From: a bacterium
Lineage (GTDB): Bacteria > Electryoneota > RPQS01
NCBI GenBank assembly: GCA_013360195.1
Contig: JABWCQ010000012.1
Coordinates: 1 to 64,000, forward strand
Reading direction: 5' to 3'
DNA length: 64,000 nucleotides
Positions within the stretch are counted from its first letter, which is position 1, and every line of letters begins with the position of its first letter. The position numbers and the translations under genes were made by a program. The notes beneath the pieces were generated by a model. The model had not been told where the DNA came from. It saw nothing but the letters and a program-made list of their open reading frames with translations, and did not search any database. This document shows, piece by piece, positions 35,141 to 44,213 of this stretch.

Positions 35141-36637
35141 CTACTTGAGCAGGAGCATCTTGCGCGTTTCCATTTGCCCGTTGCTTGCAAGCTGGTAGAA
35201 GTATGCGCCGGACGGCAGACCCGCCGCGTTGAATTCGACCAGGTGCGCGCCGCTGCTCAGATTTCCGTTGACAGGTTGGGCCACCTTCTGACCAAGAATG
35301 TCGAAAACGGTCAACGTGGTCATGCCTGAATTTCGCAGAGAAAACTCAATCGTTGTGCTGGGATTGAACGGATTGGGGTAGGCATCCTGCAACTCGAAAG
35401 AGTGCAAAGTCCCGTGTTGATGATGCGGAACCTCGCTATGGATCTCTCCAATCTGACGACGGAGGATCCGACCGTCTTCCGTGACCATAAAGCCAAGGGA
35501 GTCTGACACGAAATAAACCGAATTGAAGGTGGCTGCTACAGGCGCCGTTTGTGTGTGCCACATGTCACCATTGTCCATACCGTGGGCAAGAAAGCCGCCC
35601 GCACCGCACACCCAACCCTGATCTTCGCTGGTGAAGAAGACGTCCATCAAGGCTACAGTTGTTCCACTGCTTTGAGGAGTCCAGGTTGCTCCGCCATTGG
35701 AAGTGTGGTAAATGCGCCCTTGCCCACCGACAGCCCAAGCCAAATTATCATTCAAAGCCATTACGGCTTCAAATTCGTCTTCTTCTCCACCGGGAACGCT
35801 AAGTTGAATTGCCCAGTTGCTTCCACCGTTGTCGGTAAACAGTATCAGTCCGTCCGATCCGACAACCCAACCGGTTTGGCTATCAAGCATGTGGATGCCA
35901 CGAAGGTCATCCTGAGCCGGGCTGGACTGTGGATTCCAGTTCTGTCCGCCATCTGACGTGTGGACGAGGATTCCGTCCTTCCCGACTGCCCAGCCGTTTT
36001 GCGAGTCAGTAAACCAAATGTCTCGCAGCTTGTCCCCTGCTCCGCTGTTCTGCGGGCTCCAAGTCTGTCCGCCATTTGTGGAATGGGCTATATAGCCGTC
36101 GTTGCCGCAGATCCAACCTTCAGTTTGCGAGATGAAGAAGACGGCTTCGACATCTTCAGGCGTGGCAACAAGCTGCCAGGAATCGCCACCATCAGAAGTC
36201 CGCAGAACTCCTTGATCACCTGCAATCCAGCCGGTCATCGAGTCGATGAAGCGAACGTCCTTAAGCGGCAAAGAGGTTGGGCTGTTCAACTCCACCCAAG
36301 TCGTATCATCACCGCCACCGGAGGTGCCCACGTTGATTACCGCTGTCATTTCCGAATGGAAAAGACAGACGTAAGCAAAACTGCCCACTTCCGGAAAAGC
36401 AAAGCTGAAGGTTGATCCGACCGCGAGAAAACCACTGTCAAATGCTCCGTTAACGGCGGTTGCAGTATGAGGTGCAGAATCGTCGTTCGACCAGCGGACT
36501 GTGTCCCCAGGCTGAATGGTCAAGGATTGCGGTGCAAAGGAGAAGTTCGTAATCGAAACGTTGTGGGTCGCTGCATGTGCCGTGGAACCGAGCCAAGCGG
36601 CGGCAAAGAGGGCAGTGCAAAGGTGCTTAAGTCTCAT
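35141..36637 (-). CDS. Cupredoxin-YCF48 beta-propeller fusion with T9SS sorting domain
   Basis: The 498-residue product has a signal peptide (LFAAAWLGSTAHAA). A plastocyanin-like domain covers residues ~24-105 with type 1 copper ligands His57 (APHTAT), Cys91, His94 and Met97 (VCLFHSEM). About seven YCF48/BNR-type repeats follow (VLRTSDGGDSWQL, IAHSTNGGQTWSP, ILVHTSDGGQNWNP, IYHTSNGGATWTP), forming a probable propeller. A T9SS sorting domain ends the protein (AYPNPFNPSTTIEF ... LPSGAYFYQL ... KMLLLK). This would be a secreted copper electron-transfer protein on the cell surface. A near-perfect sigma54 promoter lies about 175 bp upstream. Confidence 0.88.
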   Translation of the reverse strand: MRLKHLCTALFAAAWLGSTAHAATHNVSITNFSFAPQSLTIQPGDTVRWSNDDSAPHTATAVNGAFDSGFLAVGSTFSFAFPEVGSFAYVCLFHSEMTAVINVGTSGGGDDTTWVELNSPTSLPLKDVRFIDSMTGWIAGDQGVLRTSDGGDSWQLVATPEDVEAVFFISQTEGWICGNDGYIAHSTNGGQTWSPQNSGAGDKLRDIWFTDSQNGWAVGKDGILVHTSDGGQNWNPQSSPAQDDLRGIHMLDSQTGWVVGSDGLILFTDNGGSNWAIQLSVPGGEEDEFEAVMALNDNLAWAVGGQGRIYHTSNGGATWTPQSSGTTVALMDVFFTSEDQGWVCGAGGFLAHGMDNGDMWHTQTAPVAATFNSVYFVSDSLGFMVTEDGRILRRQIGEIHSEVPHHQHGTLHSFELQDAYPNPFNPSTTIEFSLRNSGMTTLTVFDILGQKVAQPVNGNLSSGAHLVEFNAAGLPSGAYFYQLASNGQMETRKMLLLK

Positions 36638-36811
36638 GGCCGGATCAACCTGTCTGCTTTTGTTATATTGAAAGTTTACTTGATTTGGACGCGGGGCGCG
36701 CCGGGAAAACCTGTTGTAGCTGCCACCGCTGAAGAATTTGGGAGAGGGGGACCACGTCGGCGAAAATGACCTTGCAGCACAGATGCCTTCGCGGTCCCCA
36801 CTTTGCTTATG

Positions 36812-36826
36812 GCAACGTGTGTGCCA
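36812..36826 (-). promoter_or_regulatory. Sigma54 (-24/-12) promoter of the cupredoxin/YceI unit
   Basis: On the minus strand TGGCACACACGTTGC matches TGGCAC-N5-TTGC exactly. The start would be near 36800, leaving a leader of about 160 nt to ATG 36637. The divergent gene pair encodes a histidine kinase and an NtrC-type activator with GAFTGA, the obvious candidate regulator. Confidence 0.75.
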
Positions 36827-36839
36827 AGTACGTTCACCG

Positions 36840-37063
36840 GGTGCAAAATTTTATGTAAGAGTTTGTTATAATTTATGTTAGAGTTTAGAGTCCAAAGAAA
36901 ATTGTTATAGTTGTTGTAATAAACTCAAAATTCAAAATTGAGGCGTGAAATGGACAGTTTATCGTTGACATTTGTTTTTAATGATATTAATTATGTGGCA
37001 TCGAGTCCACACTCGGAGTTATCAGTTCCGAACTGTTTTTTATCAAGTTAGCCTTAAAGAAAA
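36840..37063. promoter_or_regulatory. Divergent control region with inverted repeats and a possible sigma70 promoter
   Basis: AT-rich sequence separates the sigma54 promoter from the histidine kinase gene. TTGACA at 36965-36970 could be a -35 box for the plus-strand kinase operon, with a poorly matched -10. Two perfect inverted repeats follow: CGAGT-CCAC-ACTCG (37002-37015) and CAGTTC-C-GAACTG (37023-37035). Either may be an operator for the response regulator. Confidence 0.45.
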
Positions 37064-38548
37064 TTGCTGAATCGTCTACGTCCACGACTTACCAGGTATT
37101 TTGCCATCAACTTTCTTTTGCTCGACTTACTTATAGTAGGAGCAGGGGGTGTTGTCGCCTATCAACTTGGGAAAGCAAACTTGATTTCCGTGGCCGAGAC
37201 CTACGGAGAAGCAGCGGTTAATCATCTGGCCCGTTCAATAGACAAGTTCTACCTTGAACCATGGCAGATGACATTTGAAACTTATCCTTTTGATCATCCA
37301 CTGGCGCATCGGGAACTCACGGGAATCGTTCAGACATTCGTGAGTGGATTTGCTATTGAACGCATCAGCATTTATGACAAGAATCACGAGATCGTCTTTT
37401 CAACAGACTCGGTGCGCGAAGGAACCAAGGATCCGACAAATTCCCTCTTGTTGTCCGCACTTGCAGGAAAGACCAGCTCTTATCTCGTCCGCGAACAGAC
37501 ACCGGCGCATCTTGATTCGGCTAGCGGCGAGACTGATCACATGATTGCCTTTGTACCCGTCGGTTTTCGCACAGCAGACGGGGGGCAATCGCGGTTTGCA
37601 TTTGAAATACTAATGAACGTCGAAGAGACGTACCGAAAAGTCGAACAACTCCGCTTTGTCATTCTCATCAGCACACTTCTGACGGGCCTGGCGTTGTTCT
37701 TCGTGGTTTGGATCATTGCGGTACGCGCTGACAAGGCCATCATATCGGAGTATCATGAGCGAATCGCTTTGGCAGACCAGATACAACGGCAGAATGAGAA
37801 CTTGGAGCAGATCGTCGAACAGCGAACAAGCGAACTCCGGGACGCACAGGCGGGGCTTGTGCAAATGGAGAAGATGTCGGCGACCGGACAACTGGCAGCA
37901 GGTGTCGCCCACGAAATAAACAATCCTGTCGGCATTATCAAGAATCGTCTGGAATTGCTCATTGACGATTACCGGGCTGGCCGGACGGTTGACGACATGC
38001 AAGAGCATCTCACCATGATGCACAAGCAGACGGACCGCATCTCCAAGATAGTCAGTAAACTTCTCTCATTTGCCCGCAAGTCGTCCGGCACAAAAGCACC
38101 GATTCACCTTGATACTCTACTTAATGGTGTTGTCCTGCTTGTGCGAAAAGAGGCCGAAAAGCGGGGAATAAATCTGAAGCTTGAGTCGATGCCGAATCTA
38201 CCGCAGGTGCATGGAGAGTCAACGGAACTGGAGCAGGTTTTCATCAATCTGATTATCAATGCCATGGACGCGACTCCGCGCGGCGGAAGTATTACAATAA
38301 ACGCGTCCCAAGTGGAGAACCGGGTGCAGGTGCGCGTGCATGACACAGGTTCCGGTATCAAGGCTGAGAATCTGTCCAAAATCTATGATCCGTTTTTCAC
38401 GACCAAGGACGTTGGCGTGGGAACAGGACTCGGGCTTGCCATCTCTTATCGTATTGTAGAAGATCACGGCGGCACTATTATTGTCGCAAGTTCGCCCGAA
38501 TACGGCACCACCTTTACGTTGAACTTTCCGTCAATTCCAGCCGCCTAA
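37064..38548 (+). CDS. Sensor histidine kinase (NtrB-like)
   Basis: The 494-residue product has two membrane helices (~13-35 and ~198-220) flanking a ~160-residue periplasmic sensor domain. A coiled-coil region (~235-270) and a HisKA/HATPase core follow. His283 in AAGVAHEINNPVGIIKNRLE is the phosphoryl acceptor. N-box (INLIINAMDATPRGG), G1 (VHDTGSGI) and G2 (GTGLGLAISYRIVEDHGG) are intact. The start is TTG 37064; no suitable ATG lies nearby. It is 5 bp from the response regulator gene, forming a pair. The signal is unknown; with a cupredoxin promoter divergent, metal or redox stress is a guess. Confidence 0.9.
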   Translation: MLNRLRPRLTRYFAINFLLLDLLIVGAGGVVAYQLGKANLISVAETYGEAAVNHLARSIDKFYLEPWQMTFETYPFDHPLAHRELTGIVQTFVSGFAIERISIYDKNHEIVFSTDSVREGTKDPTNSLLLSALAGKTSSYLVREQTPAHLDSASGETDHMIAFVPVGFRTADGGQSRFAFEILMNVEETYRKVEQLRFVILISTLLTGLALFFVVWIIAVRADKAIISEYHERIALADQIQRQNENLEQIVEQRTSELRDAQAGLVQMEKMSATGQLAAGVAHEINNPVGIIKNRLELLIDDYRAGRTVDDMQEHLTMMHKQTDRISKIVSKLLSFARKSSGTKAPIHLDTLLNGVVLLVRKEAEKRGINLKLESMPNLPQVHGESTELEQVFINLIINAMDATPRGGSITINASQVENRVQVRVHDTGSGIKAENLSKIYDPFFTTKDVGVGTGLGLAISYRIVEDHGGTIIVASSPEYGTTFTLNFPSIPAA

Positions 38549-38553
38549 CCACG

Positions 38554-39939
38554 ATGTCCAACACACCACGAATTCTTGTCATTGACGACGAACCTGACCT
38601 TCTCGAAAACTGCAGAATGATCCTCATGCGCGAAGGTTACGATGTTCGGACGATGACCAATGCGGAGGGGCTTGATACAGTGCTTTCCGAATACGATCCG
38701 GACGCGCTGATAACCGATCTCATGATACCGCAGAAGGATGGCATGGAGGTCCTCCGGGAGGTGAAATGGTCTCATAGTGACTTGCCGGTTATCATGATGA
38801 CGGCCTATGCGACTATAGAAACCGCCGTAGAGGCGATGAAGAACGGCGCGACGGATTACATCGTCAAACCTTTTGCGAAGGATCAGTTTGTGCACGTTGT
38901 TTCACGTGCACTTAAAGAGCGAAAGCTCGTGCTAGAAAACCACAAGTTGAAACTGGAGCTCGCGCAGCAGAAAGTGAAAAGCTCCTTAGTCGCGGTTGAT
39001 CCGGTGATGAAGGAGCTCATGGACATGGCGGCTCGGGTTGCGGACACGGACGCCAGCGTCTTTATCCAGGGCGAGTCCGGAACAGGCAAGGAGGTTCTTG
39101 CGCGAGCGCTTCACAATGCAAGCCGAAGGAGCGGCAAACAATTCCTGGCGGTGAACTGCAGCGCTCTTCCTGCAAACCTGATAGAGAGCGAGTTGTTCGG
39201 GCATGAGAAAGGCGCGTTTACCGGTGCGTCCACTCTACGCAAAGGGCTGCTCGAAGAGGCACAGGGGGGAACCTTTTTCTTTGATGAAATCACTGAAATG
39301 GACTTAAGCATGCAGTCGAAACTACTGCGAGTCATTCAGGAGCGTACTATCAGGCGGGTGGGCGGAAACCGTGAGCTGCCAATTGATGTGCGGATTGTAT
39401 CAGCGACCAACCGGGATCCAGAGGAGGCTGTGAAGTCAAAGTTGTTTCGCGAGGATTTGTTTTTCCGTGTCGCCGTCGTGACTTTGCATATTCCGCCGCT
39501 GCGAAAGCGCCCGGACGACATTCCGGCGTTATCCCAGCATTTTCTCAAGGAGGTTTGTACAATCTACGGGCGGCAAATTGACGGATTCACTCCGCAGGTA
39601 ATGGAAAGACTGCAAGGCTACACTTGGCCGGGGAATGTACGAGAGTTGAGGAATGTGATCGAGCGTGCCGTTTCCTTGGCGACAAAATCAATCATACGGG
39701 AGGAAGATCTACCAACTCAACTTCACAAAAGCACACGAAGAAAGGTCAATATCGACTCCGTTGACACGTATGATAATGCCAAGTCGAAATTGCTCGATCA
39801 GTTTCAAATCGAGTATTTTTCACAGCTAATGAGCGAGGAAGACGGCAACATCAGCAGAGTCGCGCAGCGCGCCGGCGTGGACAGGAAAACTGTCTATCGA
39901 ATCCTCAACGCGGTGGGTCTGACGAAGTCCGAGGATTAG
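38554..39939 (+). CDS. NtrC-family response regulator
   Basis: The 461-residue product has a receiver domain with DDE near the N-terminus and phospho-acceptor Asp55 (ITDLMIPQKDG). The AAA+ domain carries Walker A GESGTGKE and a canonical GAFTGA loop (ESELFGHEKGAFTGA). A Fis-type HTH ends the protein (GNISRVAQRAGVDRKTVYRIL). It activates sigma54 promoters when phosphorylated by its cognate kinase, encoded immediately upstream. The perfect sigma54 promoter at 36812, transcribed divergently, is the nearest candidate target. Confidence 0.93.
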   Translation: MSNTPRILVIDDEPDLLENCRMILMREGYDVRTMTNAEGLDTVLSEYDPDALITDLMIPQKDGMEVLREVKWSHSDLPVIMMTAYATIETAVEAMKNGATDYIVKPFAKDQFVHVVSRALKERKLVLENHKLKLELAQQKVKSSLVAVDPVMKELMDMAARVADTDASVFIQGESGTGKEVLARALHNASRRSGKQFLAVNCSALPANLIESELFGHEKGAFTGASTLRKGLLEEAQGGTFFFDEITEMDLSMQSKLLRVIQERTIRRVGGNRELPIDVRIVSATNRDPEEAVKSKLFREDLFFRVAVVTLHIPPLRKRPDDIPALSQHFLKEVCTIYGRQIDGFTPQVMERLQGYTWPGNVRELRNVIERAVSLATKSIIREEDLPTQLHKSTRRKVNIDSVDTYDNAKSKLLDQFQIEYFSQLMSEEDGNISRVAQRAGVDRKTVYRILNAVGLTKSED

Positions 39940-39963
39940 GATTTATACATTACGAGAACGCGA

Positions 39964-39987
39964 GCGGGTCTGCATGTGCAGACCCGC
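39964..39987. terminator. Terminator between convergent genes
   Basis: GCGGGTCTGC pairs with GCAGACCCGC around a 4-nt loop, followed on the plus strand by TTCTATTTC. It ends the response regulator gene and may also serve the convergent RND gene. Confidence 0.75.
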
Positions 39988-40019
39988 TTCTATTTCAAAC
40001 CGAGCGCGATCAGGGCGCG

Positions 40020-43000
40020 TCAGCTCAAGGCTGGAGAGGGATTGATCTTGTTTTCAATGACAGATTTCGTTTCCCAGTTTTTCCTGCTGAGCCTGTCCAA
40101 TAGAGTATACATTACAGGCACAAGCACGAGCGACAGCAACAGAGAGGAGAGTAGTCCGCCAATAATGACAATGCCCATGCCGGCTCTCATTTCGGAACCT
40201 TCGCCAAGCGCAAGCGCAAGAGGAAGCATACCAAGAACCATCGTCATCGTTGTCATCAGAATCGGACGCAAACGCCGCGGACCGGCTTCAAGCAGGGCAT
40301 CCCGCATGGACTTGCCTTTCTCCCGTAAATGATTCGCATAATCCACAATAAGGATTCCGTTCTTCGTGACCAGTCCCATCAAGATTAGAAGACCAATCAT
40401 CGAAAACATGGACAGTGTGTACCCCGTAACGGCCAAACCAACCAGCGCCCCAACAATCGCCACAGGCACAGAGAACATAACTACAAAGGGATAGATGTAG
40501 CTCTCGTAAAGGACAACGAGGACCATATAAACAAACAGTATTGAGAGGAGGATCGCCTGCAGCATGTCTGTCATCATGGTCCGCATGTTTTCAACGTCAC
40601 CAAAGGCGAAGAAACCGACACCTTGAGGAGGCGTGTACTTTTCCATCTCCTTGTCAAAATCGCCCTGCACCTCTCCCAGCGAACGACCGACTACGTTTGC
40701 AGAGACCGTGACGAGACGTTCACGGTCCTTTCTTGTAATGGAAGAGGGTCCCGACGTGCGCTCGATATGGGCGACATCGCCCAGCCTTACCATTTGTCCG
40801 GCCGTGTTCATTACCTCGACACTGGCAATTCTCGTTGGATCCGAGCGGTATTCAGGTGTCAGAATCGTACGAATGTCCACATCGATTTCACCTGTGCTGA
40901 ACTGGGAGATAATTTCGCCGTTCACTGCACTACGAATGGCCTGCGCTATCTGGCCAGGGGTCAACAGGCTCGCGGCAGCGCGATCCCTGTCGACATGAAT
41001 CTGCAATTCAGGAGCACCGAGTTCGTAGCTCGTTTCCACGTCACGCGCACCGGGAATGTTGCGCAGAATACGCATCGCATATTCCGCAGCGACTTGCACG
41101 CTGTCGAGATTCTGTCCGCGCACTTCGTACTGAATCGGAGCTGCATTGGCCATTCCGAACAACCCGATATCGCTGATACGGATTTCCAACCCGGGAATGT
41201 CCTTGCAGTAGTTAGCTATCTCGGCTTGCGTCGCCGCAGTTGGCTGTTTGCGGTCATCCCGTCCGATTAACCTAACCTGAATGCTCCCCACACGTGAGTT
41301 TTCATTGATTCCCCACTCCGTCTCCTGCAAACCAATTGTGCTGAGCACATCCCGGACTTCCGGATGCGAAGCCAAGTAGTTTTCGATTCGCGCCATCACT
41401 GCGCTGTTCTCCTCCAATGTCGTACCAAGGGGCATCTTCGTCGCGATTGCGAACTCACCTCTGTCGGTGGGAGGAACAAAATCGCTTCCTATAAAGCCCA
41501 TGGGAATCAAGGCAATGGATGCTACCACCATGATAGTTGCAATGCCAATCACAGCGAAGCGATGGCCGATAGCCCAGACCAGCATGCCGCGATAGCGCTC
41601 CTCAAGGCGACTGAACCAAGCCTCGAATCGGCGCGCAAATCCGCGCATCCACTTCTCGCCATTAACGTTTTCAAGTGTATTCATGCGGCTTGCAAGTAAA
41701 GGCGTTATCGTAAATGAAACAAGCAGTGACATAACAAGCGCCGTTACAAAGACAAGTGAGAATTCCCTGAATATATTCCCCACCAATCCTTCCACAAACG
41801 CGACAGGCAGGAAAGTGACAACGTCAACGAGGGTAATTGAAACGGCGGCGAGACCTATTTCATTCCGACCTTTGATGGCGGCTTCAACCGGTGCCGCTCC
41901 CTTCTTCAGCCAATGGTGAATGTTCTCCAGAACCACGATAGAGTCGTCCACCAGCACTCCGATCACCATTCCAAGTGACATCATGGTCATCAAGTTAATG
42001 GAGAAGTTCATCAGTTTCATGGTGATGAAGGTGGAGACAATTGACAGCGGAATGGCAATCAGGACGATAAGCGAGTTGCGCATCGAGTGGAGAAAGACCA
42101 GAAGGACAAGTGCGACAGTAAAAAGGGCTTCCGCAATATTGCGTTGGACTTCCGCAATCGAGTTCCTGTTGAAGACCGTGATGTCCTGCGCCACTTCGAT
42201 TTCGACCCGCGATCCATACTCCGACTCGAGTTTCGCAAGCACGTTCCGCACTCTGTCCGAAGTACGAACGCTGTTGGCTTGCGATTGTTTGACAATTTGA
42301 ATGCCCAAGGCGGATTCGAGATCGAGACGTGTCATCGACCGCTCCGCTTTGATCGTATCCGTTACCGCCGCAATATCGCGCAGGTAAATTGCAGACCCGT
42401 TCGCAAGCGGAATTCGTGTAAGTTCGATTTCAGATAGTGTTTCATACTTTCCGGCCAGACGCAAGGTGTATTCCTGCGTCGGGGAATAGACCTTGCCGGC
42501 AGGCAGATCAAGATTGTCCGCGCCTAAGATTTGATTCACTTGCGCCAGGGAGAGTCCATGAGAGGCAAGTTTTCCCAGATCAATGGCAATTTGAATTTCC
42601 CGTTTTGAGGCACCGGTAATCACGACCTGACCAACACCATCCACCTGTTCCAGACGTGGACGAATGTACTCATCAACAAAAGTAAAGAGATCTGGTTGTG
42701 ACATTGCGCTTGAGACCGCGATCCGAAGTATTGGCAGTGAGCCCAGATCCGCCTTCAGAATCTGCGGCTCTTCGGCGTCATCAGGCAGTTGTGAGCGCAC
42801 GGCAGTCACGGTACGCTGAGTTTCCTGCAGAACAACATCGGAATTGGCATCCATGTCGAATTCAAGAAGGACAATGGAAGCGTTTTCCCTGTTCACCGAT
42901 CTGATGTGCTTCAGCTTGTTCAGCGAAATGACCGCATCTTCAATCGGACGGGAGACCATTGTCTCAACTTCCTTTGGACCTGCACCGGGCCAGGTTGTAA

Positions 43001-43142
43001 CAATCGTCACCATCGGCCAGTTCATTGTCGGCAACAGATCGACCGGCAAACGATTATAGAGCATCACTCCCAACACCGCAATGGAGAGAAAGAACATCGC
43101 CACTGCGCTTGGACGCTTTATTGAAAGTTCAGTAAGTGTCAT
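40020..43142 (-). CDS. RND-family efflux transporter (HAE1/AcrB type)
   Basis: The 1040-residue inner-membrane pump has the usual 12-helix layout with two large periplasmic loops. The N-terminus (LSIKRPSAVAMFFLSIAVLG) and TM4 (MVIGVLVDDSIVVLENIHHW), with the paired proton-relay Asp residues, are diagnostic. A C-terminal segment (GLVTKNGILIVDYANHLREKGKSMRDAL) also fits. It exports hydrophobic or cationic compounds, driven by proton import. It is the last gene of a tetR-tolC-mfp-rnd operon; ATG 43142 is preceded by AAGGA. Confidence 0.95.
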   Translation of the reverse strand: MTLTELSIKRPSAVAMFFLSIAVLGVMLYNRLPVDLLPTMNWPMVTIVTTWPGAGPKEVETMVSRPIEDAVISLNKLKHIRSVNRENASIVLLEFDMDANSDVVLQETQRTVTAVRSQLPDDAEEPQILKADLGSLPILRIAVSSAMSQPDLFTFVDEYIRPRLEQVDGVGQVVITGASKREIQIAIDLGKLASHGLSLAQVNQILGADNLDLPAGKVYSPTQEYTLRLAGKYETLSEIELTRIPLANGSAIYLRDIAAVTDTIKAERSMTRLDLESALGIQIVKQSQANSVRTSDRVRNVLAKLESEYGSRVEIEVAQDITVFNRNSIAEVQRNIAEALFTVALVLLVFLHSMRNSLIVLIAIPLSIVSTFITMKLMNFSINLMTMMSLGMVIGVLVDDSIVVLENIHHWLKKGAAPVEAAIKGRNEIGLAAVSITLVDVVTFLPVAFVEGLVGNIFREFSLVFVTALVMSLLVSFTITPLLASRMNTLENVNGEKWMRGFARRFEAWFSRLEERYRGMLVWAIGHRFAVIGIATIMVVASIALIPMGFIGSDFVPPTDRGEFAIATKMPLGTTLEENSAVMARIENYLASHPEVRDVLSTIGLQETEWGINENSRVGSIQVRLIGRDDRKQPTAATQAEIANYCKDIPGLEIRISDIGLFGMANAAPIQYEVRGQNLDSVQVAAEYAMRILRNIPGARDVETSYELGAPELQIHVDRDRAAASLLTPGQIAQAIRSAVNGEIISQFSTGEIDVDIRTILTPEYRSDPTRIASVEVMNTAGQMVRLGDVAHIERTSGPSSITRKDRERLVTVSANVVGRSLGEVQGDFDKEMEKYTPPQGVGFFAFGDVENMRTMMTDMLQAILLSILFVYMVLVVLYESYIYPFVVMFSVPVAIVGALVGLAVTGYTLSMFSMIGLLILMGLVTKNGILIVDYANHLREKGKSMRDALLEAGPRRLRPILMTTMTMVLGMLPLALALGEGSEMRAGMGIVIIGGLLSSLLLSLVLVPVMYTLLDRLSRKNWETKSVIENKINPSPALS

Positions 43143-43151
43143 CTTGCGTCC

Positions 43152-44198
43152 TTATTGCAGCGTGAACGAAATGTCAGAACCTTGCGAGAGTAATTGGTTT
43201 CCGGTTACGATTATGGAATCTCCCTCAGATAATCCTTCTATCGAGACATCGTCACCGGACATTCCCCGAACTTTCACGACCACTTTGTCGGCCTTTCCGT
43301 TGCGGGCGCGGAATACCACCGTTCTGCCTACATCCGGTAATGTGGCGGCACGGGGTACGATAATGCTGCTGGAGTCAACGCCTGCGAATATGCTCGCACG
43401 CGCGAACATACCTGACTTGAGGCCATGTGCCGGCTCGAGACGCAATTCGACGGGAAAGGTCCTCGCTCCTTGGACCGCTTTTGATCCGATCGACGACACA
43501 AAAGCCGGGAAAGTGTCGCCAAGCGCCTCCACAAAGACGGTCGCCGGTGAGCCCAAACTTAATTTTGACACGGTCCACTCACTTACAGAGACTTGCAGCT
43601 TTAACTGTTCCATGTCAACAATCTGAAAGGCCGGTTGCCCGCGATCAATCATCTGGCCAACTTCTGTCAGTTTTGAAGTTATGACACCGGAGAACGGTGC
43701 TCTAATTGTTGCGTCGTCAAAGCTCTTCCTTGCGAATTTGTACTGGACTTCGGCTGATTTCAAGGCAAGCCGCGCAGCTTCGAAATCCGACTGAGAAATG
43801 CTGTTCTCTTCAAAGAGTTTTTCAATTCGTTTGAAGTCCAGCCCAGCCTTCTCAAATGCAATGAGAGCCCGCTCACTTTCGAGTTCAAGAATGGCGTCAT
43901 CCAGTCGCAGAAGCGGCTCACCTCGACGAACCGAGTCACCAACCTCGACCAGGATTTGCTCCACTTGACCTCCGGCTTCTGCTGAAAGTATCGCTTCGTG
44001 TCTGCCGCTCAATGTCCCAGACTCTTCAATGGTCTCAATGAACGGTCTATTGCTCAGGATGTATCCCCCGACCGGAATCACACTTGAATAGGCACTTTCA
44101 GTGTTGTCTCCATGCGCGTCCTTAAGCAGCTTGTTAGTAGTCAATCCTGCGATGATGACTACGGCCGCGAGAATTGTGATTTTTCTTGTGGTTTTCAT
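43152..44198 (-). CDS. RND efflux membrane fusion protein (HlyD/AcrA family)
   Basis: The 348-residue periplasmic adaptor has an N-terminal hydrophobic segment (ITILAAVVIIAGLTT). The biotinyl-lipoyl half-motifs (GRHEAILSAEAGGQVEQILVEVGDSVRRGEPLLRLD) and a helical hairpin (~105-150) follow. A beta-barrel domain (IRAPFSGVITSKLTEVGQMI) comes next. GGAG precedes ATG 44198. It links the RND pump gene downstream to the TolC homologue upstream in the same operon. Confidence 0.92.
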   Translation of the reverse strand: MKTTRKITILAAVVIIAGLTTNKLLKDAHGDNTESAYSSVIPVGGYILSNRPFIETIEESGTLSGRHEAILSAEAGGQVEQILVEVGDSVRRGEPLLRLDDAILELESERALIAFEKAGLDFKRIEKLFEENSISQSDFEAARLALKSAEVQYKFARKSFDDATIRAPFSGVITSKLTEVGQMIDRGQPAFQIVDMEQLKLQVSVSEWTVSKLSLGSPATVFVEALGDTFPAFVSSIGSKAVQGARTFPVELRLEPAHGLKSGMFARASIFAGVDSSSIIVPRAATLPDVGRTVVFRARNGKADKVVVKVRGMSGDDVSIEGLSEGDSIIVTGNQLLSQGSDISFTLQ

Positions 44199-44213
44199 TG
44201 GTATCTCCGGGAA

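Noticed and set aside
40020-43142. Heavy-metal (CusA-type) RND pump
   Set aside because: The sequence pattern, including TM4 VLVDDSIVVLENIHHW, and TetR control fit the HAE1/AcrB drug-efflux group better.
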